Assembly (NCBI GenBank): GCA_018697195.1
Contig: CM031879.1
Span: 27,042,839-27,106,838, forward strand
From: Certhia americana
Lineage: Eukaryota; Chordata; Aves; Passeriformes; Certhiidae
Reading direction: 5' to 3'
Length of the DNA stretch: 64,000 nucleotides
Shown: positions 22,501 through 37,500 of the stretch, piece by piece
Layout of the letters: every line of letters starts with the position of its first letter
Position numbering within the stretch: position 1 is the first letter of the stretch
Position numbers and translations under genes: made by a program
The notes under the pieces: generated by a model
What the model was told of the DNA's origin: nothing
Seen by the model: only the letters and a program-made list of their open reading frames with translations
Databases searched by the model: none

Positions 22501-25500
22501 GACCATATTTGCAATGTGCCCTCTTCTTGCAGCTGTCAAATCCAGACAGAGAGCTCAGAGTGAGCTCCAAAAGACAATTCTTCCAGAAATTACTTTACCA
22601 CCCACTCTCAGCCCCTTCAAATGCTGAAATGGTCTAGTTTGAGTCTACTCCAAAACAGAAGTAGACAATCCATATCACAAAAAGGAAAAAGCTGACCTTT
22701 GAGGTATCAGAGCTAAAGCCATTGTTGGTCTTACAAAATAAAACTTAAGTGTTTTCAGCTCAAACAAATTTATTGGAAGCAATAATAAATCCTGTTGTGC
22801 ATCATTTTTATCATGTTGTTTACTGGAAAAAAATACAGTGCTAATTAATATTAGTAGGATATGGCTGTCAGAACACATATACCTGGAAGCTGGCAACAGA
22901 AACATAAGACCACATTCCATCAGTATACACAGTGCAGGTTTCATTTCCAAGATTTGATCCAAGCTAAAAACCAGCGTGAAAAGAGCAATGGCAGGCAAAA
23001 GAATTTCAACAGTTCATTATTTTTACATTTTCCGAAATATTATTTTGAAATGGATTGATTTTTTTATTCTGTTTTGTATTTGAATACAACAATCCTAATT
23101 TGAAATGAAGCATTTTTCTCATTCCATTGCAAGTATATTTACTTGTTCTGCAGTTTTGGAATTAAGGAATTTCAAGTCATGATATATAAAAAAGTTTCTG
23201 CTATTAAGACTTTGAAGATGCAAATTTCTTCTCACAAAGAATGCTTAACCTGTCAAGCTCTTGGGTTTTGTTAATTGGACTGTGATGTTAGGTTTTTTAA
23301 AATAGAAAAAGCATAAATTACATGCACTGTGATACTCTGAAAAAACAAAACTGTTATTAAAGTGTCTTGGTTTTGGACAACATAAGCTATCAGCTCGCAC
23401 ACATACTTATTTATCCCAACCCACAGGATCACACTACTGGCACTTCTTGCCTTGGTGAAGAGATGAGAAAAATAACAAATGCAGAAAATCAAGGCAGCTC
23501 CCATTAACATTTTCATGATTCAAGTCATATTTTAATGATTGCAATAGTTCAAGTTACAGAGTGAAAGCCAAACTACAAGAATTCATAAAGTGTGGGAAAG
23601 ACAGTTAATATAAATCAGCTGAGATTTCATGAATCTTCAGAGTAAGCTCTTAACAAATTAAATTAAAATAAAGACTATTAATAAATTGTCAACACAATAG
23701 ATCTTTGGGATAGAAACTAGACTACCTCTTACCCATTCATGAACTGAGCCTATGCTGACTCATGGAGGGACAAAGAAAAGGAACAAAGCCCTTTAGTGAA
23801 AAGTACCCAACTTATAGCACCAAGACCTTGCAAAGCACACACTATTGAGCCCACAGTGAACAACTCAAATGGACTCAATGGACTACAAATGCAGAGGTTA
23901 ACAGGAGTACATAAGACATTTTGAAGAAAACTTGTCTCAGAATTTTTTCAACCTTTTGTCACAGTAGTTCATAACAGAGCAAGAGCCACCAAGGTGTAAT
24001 CGATGCACAAGCTTATAATTCCAGGTGGAAAACAGTTGTGATATGTAAAGAAAACTGATGATCTGTCTTGAATTGAAGATTACTCCAGGAGATAGGGATA
24101 CAGTTTGTCATGATAGTCAAGTGACAATCCTATCATTACTGTACAGTGACCTCAGAGAATGATTGGACATGTCACTTATGCACTAAGACACTAGTGAACT
24201 TGACACACAATGAATTGTTTCCCAGGAGTGTGGACAACACCATGATTATGGAAAGTTGTTAAAAAGTTGTTAAAAAGGTACAATCTTAGCCAAGTAAGTT
24301 CTCAATCTATAACAATTTCAGTTCCTGAGGGCAAACTAGGTAATTTCTGTTAGAGTACAGCTGGGAAATTAAGCTAAGCCCTAGGCTTAGAACTTTTTTC
24401 CTAATGCCGCAAAACAAATGAGACTTAAAAAAAAAATCCTTGCAACAAGGAACAAAAGTCAGTAAAGACAAAAAAACAGAGAAATAATATTTTGGAAGAT
24501 GTACTAAAAGTTAAAAAGGTTCTATGTGGCTTTGCTATGACAAGAGATTCCTTCCATTAAACAGCCATCTTTTTTGTTGTCATTTTTTTCTATAGCAACT
24601 GTTATATATCTGTTCTAAATTTTATTATCTTCTTTCTCACATCCTGATTTATTAAATGAGGAATTCAAGGTTCCTATATTTAAAACATCAAGAAAAAATA
24701 TAATTCATCTCTCAACATTAGGAATGCCTTTCAAATGCTCAATCTTTTTCCCCAGGTACTCAGAAGGGGCTAATGAACTGCAACCAAGCACTTCACAAGC
24801 CATGAAGGTGTCAGGAGATAATTCTACTACACTCATGAAGCTTGAGCCTGATAGAATTGTTCCTGCATAGTGGTAGCTGAATCATGTCATTCAAGCATGA
24901 ATAAATCCATAGAGAAAAGGCTATTTCAGAGAAGATAAAAGTAAGAGAAACTATCCCTGTAACAGGAAATTGATTTTGATGACTTGCCATAATACAACAT
25001 TTTAAATTACTCTTTTTTGAATTAGTTAAAGAATCAGTTAAGGACTCCTTGTAATACACTGCTACAGATTAACTAGATATGATGTTAACTGCCTTTCGTT
25101 TATATTTATGGTAATTTGCTCTTTAAGAATATTCAAGAGCACCTGAGCTAACTGGTGTTTAGAAAGAAGCTCTATAATTTTCTGCATTAAAATTACAAGC
25201 ATTTTTGCCTCTATCACTGGACCATTATTGGACCACGACAACTGAACAATCCAGAACTACAAGAAAAAATGTTCATAAAAATAATACCTATTATTAAGCC
25301 TGATGCCTTAAGTTCTAGCTTTTGTTTTTCAGACTCTCTGCTGTTTTGATGGGTAATTTTAGGTTTCATATTAAGTGCTACTAAGCTCTCTTCACAGAGT
25401 AGATAGACAAAACAATTCCTTCTCTAGTTTGATACCAAGGACAACTTTCAGGCCCAAGAACAAAAATAATGGTGAAGTGAGAAGGAAAAACAAGGAGGAT

Positions 25501-28500
25501 GGAGCTTCATAACCTGAAGCTGTGGTTGGACAATTGATTGTAATATACTAATGGACCAGAACTTATAAAAGTGTCAGGCCTCGTGATCAGGTGTCCATTT
25601 TGTCACCATTTTGGGTGCATCTTGGATGTGGTCCGACTGGACTCTTGTGCGGCCCAGGAGTACCCATGGAGACCTTTCAATAAATACCTACTTTATCCTT
25701 TTGCCCTGTCTAGTCTCTGTTCCAGGTCAGCCTCCAGATGGCACCAAGCCAGCCCCTAGAAGCTTTATTTTTACCAAGTAATTTCACTTTAGTAATTTGA
25801 AGGAGAACACTAAGAAAGGCATACACTATTACAGAAGAGCTAGCAATTCTTTCCAGAGGTGAACTCTATGGTTTAAGCTCTGTAGCTATACCAAAAAACT
25901 TATTTATTGAGCTTCCAAGAGATCTCTAAACATCACATCTCTGAATATTGCACCTCCCCTTCTCTACTACCTACTTTTCCTTTTCAGACAGTTTTATCTT
26001 TCTTCTAAGTTGACATCAGCCTGCTTCTACCTACACTCCTATTCCAAACTCATCCATTACAGTTTTATTAAATATCTAATTTCAGTGTTGTTTTCAAGGT
26101 CCTGCTTTGTGGGCACTTCATAGTCCCCTTTAAAAAATTAGGAAAACTAACCTTTTTTGCCTTTAAAAAGCCAACAGTCATTAGAACAAATATACAAGGA
26201 TAAAGCTTTTGTCTCCCCTTAAATTCACACAAATGCTCAAAAACAAGAATACCATCATTTTAACTCTAGTCTTTTTGTTGGATGTGACTACATTTTATCT
26301 TACCAGGTTACATCTAGCTGCTGGTTTAGAAAGCATATTTATAGACGTTGGAGAAACTCCTCTTTGCTTAGGCATTTGTGTGCAGAAACTCATTCCTTAC
26401 TAACACTCAAAGAAAGAAAATATTTAATACTACGAAGGATGGACTGGTTTTCATTGTTGACATTCTTTTTAAAAAATTTACATGTCTAGAGATGAAAAAT
26501 ACTCAAGAAGACCACATGATATCTGGAACTGTTGCCCTGAGTCATTTTTATGACCCAGAGCTCAACACAATACCTTCCTGCACACAAATAATTTTGGACA
26601 TCTCACAGCAGTACATGCTTCCTTGATTTCCCTCACCTAGTATTCACTAATAACCTATGTTAATAGTATTTTGACTAATTTGATACAATGAATAACTTGG
26701 TCTCATTACAGCAAAGCAGATCCATTTTGAGAACCAAAATAAACAAAAAATATCTATACAATACTGATGACCAATACACACACCAGAAGCACAGTAAACC
26801 TTCAGTTGCCTGGGCTGTGCATCAAACATGCAGACAACCAAACTGGTTTAATGCTGAAGCGTCTTGGTGTTTAGCTGAATTTATTTTATATAGAGCACAC
26901 TACATTTGCACAGGGCTGCTTCTGCAGCCATCACAAGTCCATAAAGCATCTAATGTCTTCTGCACTATTCAGAGTATAAGTTCCAGTTCTGACAGACCTG
27001 AACTACTTATCTGTCAATCAGCTTTAGGGTTCATCTGCTACAGTCTGGAAACAAAAAGCATGATGGGGCCAACTGTGACAGTTTTTCCATGAATCTCATG
27101 AGAGTCCTGCATTAGCATCAGGTACCCCTACATGTAAAGTTGGCAGTAGTTAGTCCATTTGGTGCCACATATCCTGAATGGTCAGAGGCAGCCAAATAAG
27201 ACTGCCAAGTAGCACACTGTGCCACCAAGCAAGTGAGACTGCTGAAAGCACAGTCCAACAGAGAAGCCAACACATTAACTTTTATTTAGTGGGTGCCATG
27301 CTGGACTTGAAGTGGTCCACACAGAACCAGTACCCATATCCTCCAATATGCACAGATCTCAGAACATAACCTATACTTTTCTAAACAGAAATCTAGATGC
27401 TGTAATTAAATCCCAGTGCTTTTTCCAACCTGTTGAGGGAAATGTATTATCATCTATAATGCGCAGTTTAGAGGCTTCAGACATCCTGAAGAATGGGCAA
27501 CTTACTCAAAGGCATACTCTTTCCTGAAGCTCTGTCTCCTGTTTTGTATATTTTACTACTGCAGAAAAATTACAATTTCCCAATTGAAACACAATGGGTC
27601 TAGATTAAGGAAATGCTGTCACCTCAGCATTCAATCAAGCTGAAAGATGTGCCTCAATCTCAGGTTTTTTGATATCTTTATGATTCCTGAGATTTAGAAA
27701 GTCCTTTTCTCCCAGCCCCATGACTGAAGAAAAAGTCATCTCTTCTGTTTTCCAAGGCTGTTTATTTTTCCCTATCTATTAAATTCTTTCCCTGACTAGC
27801 AGAGATCCTCTCAGCAAGTCAGTTCAAGGCACAATCCCCCACCTTCAGGGTAGTATTTACTTTTATACTAAAAAGTACATGTACACTATTTACGATAACT
27901 TTCCAATACCTATCACCCATGTTAGACAGTCTGCCTCTACTCTAAATTAATCAGAAAGTGCCACCATCACAGCAGAAGATGGAGAACAAGAGAAGACGGG
28001 ACAGGACACACCCACATTCCTCCATCTTGCCCCCTGAACCCCCATTCTAAAAACCCCAAAATCCTACTTTTCACCTTGTGATAAATTAACTATCACTCTT
28101 TTCCATCCAGGGCATCCAGGGGAATGTCCTGGGCTCCGACACTTCAACAGAAAACCTGAATCCAGAATATCAGTCAAGCAGCGCTTCTATTTTAATGTGA
28201 TCTTTTCCTTCCCTTTTCTCTTCTCAAGTCCAGCCACCTCCTGGCTTCACTTCAGGCCAATACTTCCTGCCAGAGGCTTATCTTGTCTCAAGTGCCAAAT
28301 TATCTGTTTTCTCAAGCTAGGGACACATGCAACTTATCTAAAAACTTCAAAATAGCACATTAGGCCTGATACTTAAGTCTGCTACTGGGCTCTGGTCAAC
28401 TTACTTGCCCAACTTTCCCTCCAGTAACTAGAGAATAATCTAGTCCAATCTTACTCAGCTATCAAAAAAGTGATACAATTATAATTACAAATTCCTCTTA

Positions 28501-31500
28501 CTTCCTGGTTTCCTATTAAACTCATCTTGTCCCATCTTGAAAACAGGAAGAAACTGTCTGTGAAACACTGTTCCTACAGAAGGATGCTATGTTCTAGCTG
28601 CCCAAGATGGTATTGATTGAATAAATCATGGGTCCATGGACTCAAGTTTCTCTTCCAAATACGAATCAGTTACCTTTTGGATGACAGCAGGATTCAATGA
28701 GAAAGGTAACATCATGGAATCAAAGAACTGTTTCAGTTGGAAAGGATCCCTATGATCATGACAATACTATCAAACAGAAGAGGCAACTATTACATACCTG
28801 GAATTGTCTATTCCTCAGAACAGTTCAGGACTGAACAGCAATATCTTATCTCCTACCAAGTTTTCCTTCCCCCCCACAAAAAAAACACCTCCCAAGAAAA
28901 AAAATGCCATAATTTTTCACCTTTTTAAATGCAAAATCTACATGGCGTCACATACATTTCAAAATTTAAACTTTGCAAATGAATTTCATCCTTTTCTCCA
29001 CTTCTTCAAAACAAAGAACTACCACCAAACCAAATCTGGCTTCAGAGACTTAAAGAGGTTTTATTCAAAGGCACCCCTAAATCCTTAAGCAGTGCCATTT
29101 ACCTATATTTCTCTTCCCTGCAGGAAGACATTGACTTTTTGTTCAAGACAGCAGATTTATTCCTCAAGAAAGAGAAATCCAAACTATCTGGAACAGAAAC
29201 CTGACTGATTTCAATCTTACCCTTGGTCATGGAATCCTTTCCTCAAAAATGAAAAATCTTTACATATAAAGTATCCTTCCCTTTAAGGTCATTCAGGAGG
29301 ACAGAATAAATGCTTCTAAGCTAATGCAAGTTCCCATATCTTCTACTCAAATTCTTGCTGCTTTTAGGCCCTCACTGCACATGGCTTAGGCAATGAGTTC
29401 AGCATGTTTCTGAACATCAGCTTCTTTCTGTCCCACTAGCATGGCATGACAGGACTCATTCTTTGGAAACCCGTAGTCTTATCAATTAGCGCCCTGAAGT
29501 TTACTCTCCAGTGTTTTACAGGAATTAGCAAAATTGCTACAGTCAAAAGGTCTCACAAGTCGTAAATAATCTATGTCATCTTTGGTCAAACTCCTGAAGC
29601 TGACTGTTAAAGAATAGAATCAGTACAAAAAAAAAAAAAATGCTTTTGCCTTTAAAGTTTCCACATATGACTTTTTACAGTGTCTCCTTGGGAAAGCCTT
29701 GAGGATTCATTTCAAAACTGCATTGTAAACACAGGGTGTGCTGATGCATTATGGATTAAACCTAGAATACTTGTCACAGTTCTAGCATAGCAGAAACCCT
29801 AAAATCCAGGGCATTCCCATTTAAATATTTTTGTGCAAAGCAAAAAGAGTAAGGTAAACCTGCTTGTAGGAAAAAATACTTAGAACTACTCACTGGGCTA
29901 CAGAGAAAGAAAGTCACTAACTTTAACTAGAACTAACCACTCATGTTTTCCTGAATCCCCCCTTCCTCTTCATTTACTCCTTATGAAGGTCAATTGCTTA
30001 AAAAGCAACCTTCTGTAAACAGAAGATTATATCCCTCTCTCATTCATGCCCTGCAGACTTGTCTCCTTTCCATCTGCTCCTTTGTTTCTAACTGAGCTGA
30101 CTCAGCTAATATTTTTTTCAAATGGAATCCAGCATCATTCATACACTAGAATTCCTCCTCCACCAGCTTTTGCTACTCCCCCATCTAGCAATGATTTCAG
30201 AAATGCCTTGTAAACATTATAAACCCTGATAAAAATCCTGATTTGCTGATGTTTGTTTCATACATGTCTTTTTAAAGTCTAAACAGAATACAATTAAGGG
30301 CATTAAAATCTTGTTGAATGTGAAGTCAAATCATGCAAAGTCTACTCTGTTCTTTCATTACTACACTGGGTCATCTCACAATACAAATGTACTTTAAATA
30401 ACTTATAATTTATTTGAAGATCATTTTCCACTCACATCTATCCTAAATATTAATGTCTCAAGAGGCTAATAGAAATCTGATATCCACAGTAATATTATAA
30501 TCTCCATTTTTCCAGTCATTACTGGAATCTCAAGAAAAGCTCATCTTCACATACTTTCTATTTCATCACCATATTCATATTGAGTCTCTACTCAAATCCC
30601 CTCCACATGTCCTCATTTCTCTAAGGTCCACATTCTCAAATATCTCTTAACACAGTAACTACAGCAATTAATTTAAAAATAATTTAAAAAAGGTTCTTCC
30701 TAATCTTGAAAACAAGCAGATATATACAAGGAGACGAATAGAAAAAGGCATGATTTTACAGTAAGCAGCTTTTTGAACAAATTGAAGGACGTGAAGAAGA
30801 GGTTTTAAGTAGAATATTTTCTAAGGAATGAATACTCCTCTAACACATAATAGAACACCTTCACATAGATATGAATGTTTTGAGCAATTCTTACAGCATT
30901 TGCTTCCGTAACTTTTACAGGGCACACCTATGGTTGAGTATTGTAGCAATATTAAAGTATGAGAAGGAAGCTTCCTGTGCATTTCCAAAAAGACATTAAT
31001 TATGCAAAGATATAACTCTAACTTTGCAATAGAGTTTAGACAGCTTTTCACTCAGCAGGTCACAGAACAGGTTGCAACCATCAGCTTTGGAAAGTGGCTT
31101 TCCATGATGGATCGATGATATAGATTTAGATGGCAGAACGTCTAAATAGCTCCAGAATGAAAGAAAGATGTTTCAAATTCAGTTTCTGCAATAAGTAACA
31201 CATTGCCTCGAAGCAAACCTTACTAAGAAGTCAATAAACTTTCCTCACACCTTTAGCCAAGTTTTTTTGAGGGTTACCTCCCTTCTCCCACCCACATACA
31301 CTGATAACAAGTTACTATATCAAGCAAGTAATTAACATTCCCAATTCCTCAGGCATGTTTTCACTCTTTTTCAGAAGTCTCTCTGCAAAACAGGTAACAC
31401 TGACACTAGTGATTCTTTTTATCTACACCCCTTCCAGAGTCCCTTCTCCCTCCCAATGTAACTGGGTTTAAGGACAAAAAATTTTGTTAAACACCTAAAC

Positions 31501-34500
31501 ATTTCCCTAAAAATTAAGAATATACACAGCTACCTGACTATTCCTTGCTTTGAGCTAACCTCTGCCTCTGAAGAGCTTAACTTCAAAGAGACTGCTCTTC
31601 TTTTCAAGAGGAGGAATTCACAAAAAATGTTGGAAGGCTGAGGCCTACATCTGTATAGACATTAAAATGGTATTGACAGTGTTAAATAAACTAAACAGGA
31701 CCAAATTAAATTTCACATCTTAATCTTTCCAAGGCTTAAAATGCAAAAGAATTTCCTAGGAGTCATAAAGAATTCAGGTAACAATTTCTTAATACAGAAA
31801 GAAATAACTACAACCAAGACATGCATACATGTCTAAAGGCACTGCAGTAGCTGTCCTAATGTAATAATGCTGGCAATCAACAACCCATTTGACACATAGA
31901 GAGTGGAAGAGTTTTATTAAACTTTGGCATAAGAAGGCATAAATTTGACTGCTTCATTTTAGGCCTTTCATTCCAGTTTATGCTTAAATCTGTACCATTA
32001 AGGTATAAGTATATGCAATCTGGCTGCACAGAAACCAAGCAAAAAATTCCCTACCTTTTTCTTTGTGCTTCAAGACAATGAAATTTTCAAGTGTTAGTTT
32101 GACAGTAAACACTTAAAAGCATGTGTTATGGCTTACAAATGCTGTGGGCAGTTAGATATTGCAAACTCTGTTCTACAGAGAAGCAAGCAGCTCACATAAT
32201 GATGTCACTCCTGATTTTTAACAGTTTAAGTCCTATGAATAGTAAACAAATATTTCCTACTTGTAATGCAAGTACAAGTTGCTAGCAATTAAATTAAATC
32301 ACTACCAGGAGAAGCAGTCTGTGGTTCTGACACAGACCTGCTCACTCTTCCTCAGTCATCAGCACTCTATTAAGCTATTCATAGAATAAAAACTATCAGA
32401 TTAAATTACTTTTAGCTTACTGTGTCACATGAACATGCCCTTACTAATCATCACACAAAATCATCTTGTGAGAAACTAGTCTTTATTGCTACATTGAAGC
32501 AGTTCACTATTAAATGCATCTTCAACACTTTGCTATCCCAAATTATTTTTTTTCATTACCATTACTTCTGTCATAGTCCAGAGTGTTAACAGGCCATTTC
32601 ACTGCCTCTGCAAATAATGCAACTGAATAATTATGACAGTGTGAACAATGGAACTAGTAGTCAGTATGAGAAAACATGATATAGATCCATCTGCATATAG
32701 CAAAGTAACAATGCAATTTCCACACATCCCATGCATATTTGAATTCTAACTTTCAGACAGTTCTGATTTGTGCTTTTTTATTCCTAGGTGTTTTACAGCA
32801 TGAATCATTTACTTGGAATTCATCCATTCAGTGCATTTCTAGCAATTCTGTCTTTCAATAAAAGCTGATTCAATTAGAATATACTCACATGACCCATATG
32901 GTTTTATCAGTCACTGTAAAAATGTGCAGAAAACTACCCCTTGAGGCAGTGTCCCTATTTAATCATTCCCTTAAAGGGAATGCCCTATTTTCCAGATGAC
33001 ATTTAACAGATGAAGCCAGCAAGTCTCCTGAAGACAACTGGTACAGTGCACAACAGCCTGCTCTAAGAAATATGTGTATCAGGACCTTTACAAAGACAAA
33101 GTTCATCTTCATGGATAGTTTTCAAAGCAGCCATCAAATGTTACTTCTCCAACAACCAGTTAAAACACTCCAACTTCTTGCATATTGCTGTTAAAATTCT
33201 TCCCCATATGTCATAGGCTGTGGTGCACCAATGCTCAGTGTGACAGTTTTATTGAAAATAACCTGCTTGATATAAACATAGTGGTATCAAATAATAAATG
33301 TTTCCCAGATGACAATGAGCTACATATGAGCAGGGGTCAGGAAGCTCAATTTCCTTGAACAACATCCTGAGGAGGCAAAATTTGGGAGTCTACAGAAAAA
33401 GGAGTGGTTACAGCCTCCTAGACCCCTAGATCCTTGGGATTCACAGAAACTGTGAAACCTTCTTGCACCTATGCAAAAAAACATGCAAAATATGAAGATC
33501 ACACTGATGCAGCAGCACAGTCATTGCACTGAACAGGGCCAATACTTGGTACAGCTAGTTTCGTGACTAAACTGGAAGGACCTTGCTTCTGACCCATCTT
33601 ATTTGTTCTGCACTACTGGTGCCATCTTCTCAGAAGCTGGCAGCAATCTAGAAACTTCTTCCATTCAGAGCCAGCCCCACAAAGATGTCCACCTTAAGTA
33701 GAGGAAAAGGTTACACACTTTCTCTAAAAAAATCAAGTCTCCATAATGTTCTTCATTAAGATGCATATTAATCTAAAAAGATGCCACAGAATGAGTCCTC
33801 ACATTCTCTTTTAGCCTTCTTATTCAATTACAGAATTTCTAGTGCATGACTCTAATCACAGATTTCAATGATAGCCATAACAAATAACTTTCCTTTCACA
33901 AGCATGTGCCAAGCCAACGTTTTTCAGCTTTTAGAGTTGGAAACACTATTTCCATAGTGAATTTTCAAACCCCTACTCATTCACACATTTTTTCTTTCTA
34001 CTAGGCACTGTCATATGAGCTGTATGGTACAGAGAAAGTATATTCAAGCATTTTGGAAAAGTTTAAAGATAGGTTCCAAATCTTCAGTACGTTGGAATGG
34101 GAAAACTTTCAATTGCTTGTTTCCTCCCCACCCCTCAACTCCTAACAAAACAAGAAAAAACTTGTAGCAGATGTCAAGGTCATATCTTCTAGTCTTCAAT
34201 CTGACTTTTGATGGAAAGTTTGCCAGCCAAAAGCCTCCCAACAACATTCTGCAGCTGAACTCTCCAAGTTCAAGCCTGCTCTACATCAGCGTACCACATA
34301 CCAGTGGAATGCACTTCAGAGAACAGACAATCCTCAGGATCTCTCTGTCCTACTTAAACCAGGATAAGCTACTACATGAAAGAATAAAAAATTGAACACT
34401 TAGTATTTTGTTCTAACTAGTCTACTTCAAAAGAATCTTATAGCTGACTGTATGAGCCAAGAAGACATCATTTGATACACTGAGGAAATGTTCTGCAAAG

Positions 34501-37500
34501 CATACTGTCCTAACCTGACTTTCAAGATGAAAAGTACAGATATTTCTATCAAGTTTTAAACAGGAACAGACATAGTAGGCTGTCACAGCAATCAAGGAAA
34601 AACTGGATAAAAAGTTAGGGATAGAAAACGCAAATTCCTATCACTTTAAAAGTGATACAAAAGCTTTCTTTTTACCAGCTAAACTTCTAACATACTTCAT
34701 CTTATTTTAGGTGTTTATTCAAATCCTAGTAGCTTTTAGTCTTGGACAGACAATTTTCCCTGGAAAAGACACTGACAGCACTAAAAACAAAGATGACATT
34801 TCCACCAAAGAAAACCAGCAAGCAAGGCTTCATATATCAAAATACACAATCATGGAAAGAAAGCAAATACCACACAGCATAAAGTCTTCTTTGCTTCAGC
34901 ATCCACACAAAAGTTAAATTCCATATAACCCAATTCAACAAGGGAGTTGAGTTGTTCAAGTTAGAATAAGAAGCAGACCAATTTTACTTATGGCAGTCAA
35001 TAGCCTCTAATGAAATTCACCCTCAGAAAAAATTGTTTAGAGAACTACAGGAAAGGTGAAAGTAGTCATCAAGTACTGCAGAAGAAACAAAAAAGGAAAA
35101 AAAAATCATAAGATGGGCAAATAAAAACCCTCAACCTAACTCAAATTTCAGAAACATACTAGAACAAAATTATTTAAGAATTGGGAGCATTAAAGAAAAA
35201 AGCCAATTGGCTTTTCTTTCAGTTTCTGCCAATTGGCAGTTTCTTTCTTTAATGGATTAGTAGCCCTGCTGACTAGGAGAAAAGAAATACACGTTGCCAG
35301 TCTTGACTTGCAACACAGTCAAAAATATATTCTCCCACTTAAGCTAAAATATGATGAGGACAAAGAAGGGCAGAATGAAGTTCAAACTTTGGGTTTGCTT
35401 GTTTAATAGTTTCCAATAACCACCTGTAGATATAGTTACATGTATTTAGAGAGTAGCATTTATAGTGAGGTTCTACAGGCTTACTATATAGTATTTTTAT
35501 TTATACTTTGGACAAAGATATAAGGAATAGAACAAGAATCAAGCTGAGAGAACTGACAAGACAATCCTGCATGAAGGTGACTCAAAATGAAAATCATGAA
35601 TTCCAAAAAAGACAGCACAAAGGCCCCATGACTACATGAAAAAAAGCCCTACTTAAGTAACAAGACACAAAAGGATACCAGACTTTAGAGGATCGAGTAG
35701 GTTACAATTTTTTATGAGCTTCTTAGAGTAACAAATTAAAATAACTGTCAGGTTCAAAACTACACAGATTTAACATGAGATTTAACCTTAAAAAACAAGT
35801 CAACAACACTCTCTGTGCTCCTTTCTAAAATACAGACTTGATTTTCTTTTGGTTGGCTGCCCATTGCATTCTCCATTGCCCATACAAGCTACACCCATGA
35901 GGAGCATCTAACAGAGCCACCCAATCAATAAAAATTCATTCATTGTTTTATAACAACATTGAAATTGATGTCTGCAGAATTTTTAAGTTTCACTATATTT
36001 TTTCAGGGATAACAATTCCTAAATAATTTCAAAGGTTACTTTTAAAAATGCTTTTTAAATTAAGACTGGAAGTCCAGAATGACTCCATTACTCAACGGCT
36101 ATCTACAGAGAAAAAGAGAACTATTTATTCTAGTTCCTCTTCATAATTTAATATTAACACTAAACCATAAAACTTGCAATATATAACCCATATTTTAGCA
36201 AGCTCTATATGACTTTTCCACTCACTTCGTTCCTGCAAATATTTCCTTCTCTCAACTACCACAAGTAACGAGCAGCTCTTGAGTCTGTTGAGCTTGATTC
36301 AGTCATGTATTTGTAAAATCAGCATGACAGGCAGTTCTTCCTCTTTTTCTCCTTCCCAGCCTTCCCCCTGACACGCACGCGCATGTGCACAGGCAGAGGC
36401 TGCATTCTGTCTGGAAGGCAGAAGAGTCCTTAACAAGCTGTTGTGAAACAGACATGTTAAACCAGATATACAAGAGAAGTACAGAACTCTGTCCTCAGCA
36501 GTACTGCATTTCAACAGAAATACAAATACCAGATTTGATTAAATGTAACTGATTTGTGCTTATAAACATCCAGATGGTACATGACTAAACACATTGCACA
36601 TGTTTTCTGAAGAAAAATGACCTTGATATCCAAGTTTAAAAATTAAACATTTTATTTATGAGTCTCAAAGCACAAAACAAACTCATGGCAGTTCCAAGTA
36701 GAGACCTTATATTTAGTATCTCATATTTAGGAGATCATCAGATATGATTATAAAATACATTAGACGGCCAAACTCTTAGGCACAGTCAAGCAACATAGAC
36801 CAAATACCAAGGAAACGTACCAAGGATTCTATCCCAGTTCCTTATATTTGACACTCTTAGGTGGGATTTAAATTTGGCTTTTCAGACCTTAGCCTGTGAG
36901 AAAGGAACAATTCAGTGATGAAGATCAATAGATCACAGAACATAGAAGCCATGCCCCCCATTTGGCTGGTTATAGGTATTATCTCTACTTCAGCAGTAAA
37001 GGACATTAAGAGGTATAGAGCCCAAATGCACAAAAATTCATCCTGACTAAGCGTGACTTTCTCATTCTGGCTACAAATTTCAGGGGTTATTTTACAAATT
37101 ATATTGCATATAAGAGCTCACTCAACATATCAAATAGGAATCCCTTAAAAAAACATTGTAAATCCAAGTTAAAAAAAAAGAAAACCCCACAAAACTTCAT
37201 AGAAGTCATTTGAACCTGTCTCACCTCCTTATTCTCCCTTTCCCAGAGTCAAAAAAAAAAAAAAAAAAAAAAGCTTGAACAGCATGCCCCTAAGACTGAG
37301 ATTCATTGGCAAAATTTTTATTGAATTCAAAGCAAGTAATGAAAGTAGTTTTAAAAAATCAAATAAAACCATAACAATCATAAAATACACATCTGTATAA
37401 CAAATCTCCTCCTATCACTAGCTAAGAGAATACTATTAGTGAAAATATCCTTTGAAATTTGGCCCTTTTTCCTAATTTAAATATCACAGAATGTCATCAA

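Noticed and set aside
26688..27092. Open frame of 134 codons in YAF2 intron 2
   Set aside because: Length is within chance for this amount of DNA. Composition and sequence show no domain and no splice signals in context.
32952..32970. 19-base palindrome CATTCCCTT-A-AAGGGAATG in YAF2 intron 2
   Set aside because: It is real but short, and such palindromes are expected by chance in a window of this size. There is no supporting context.
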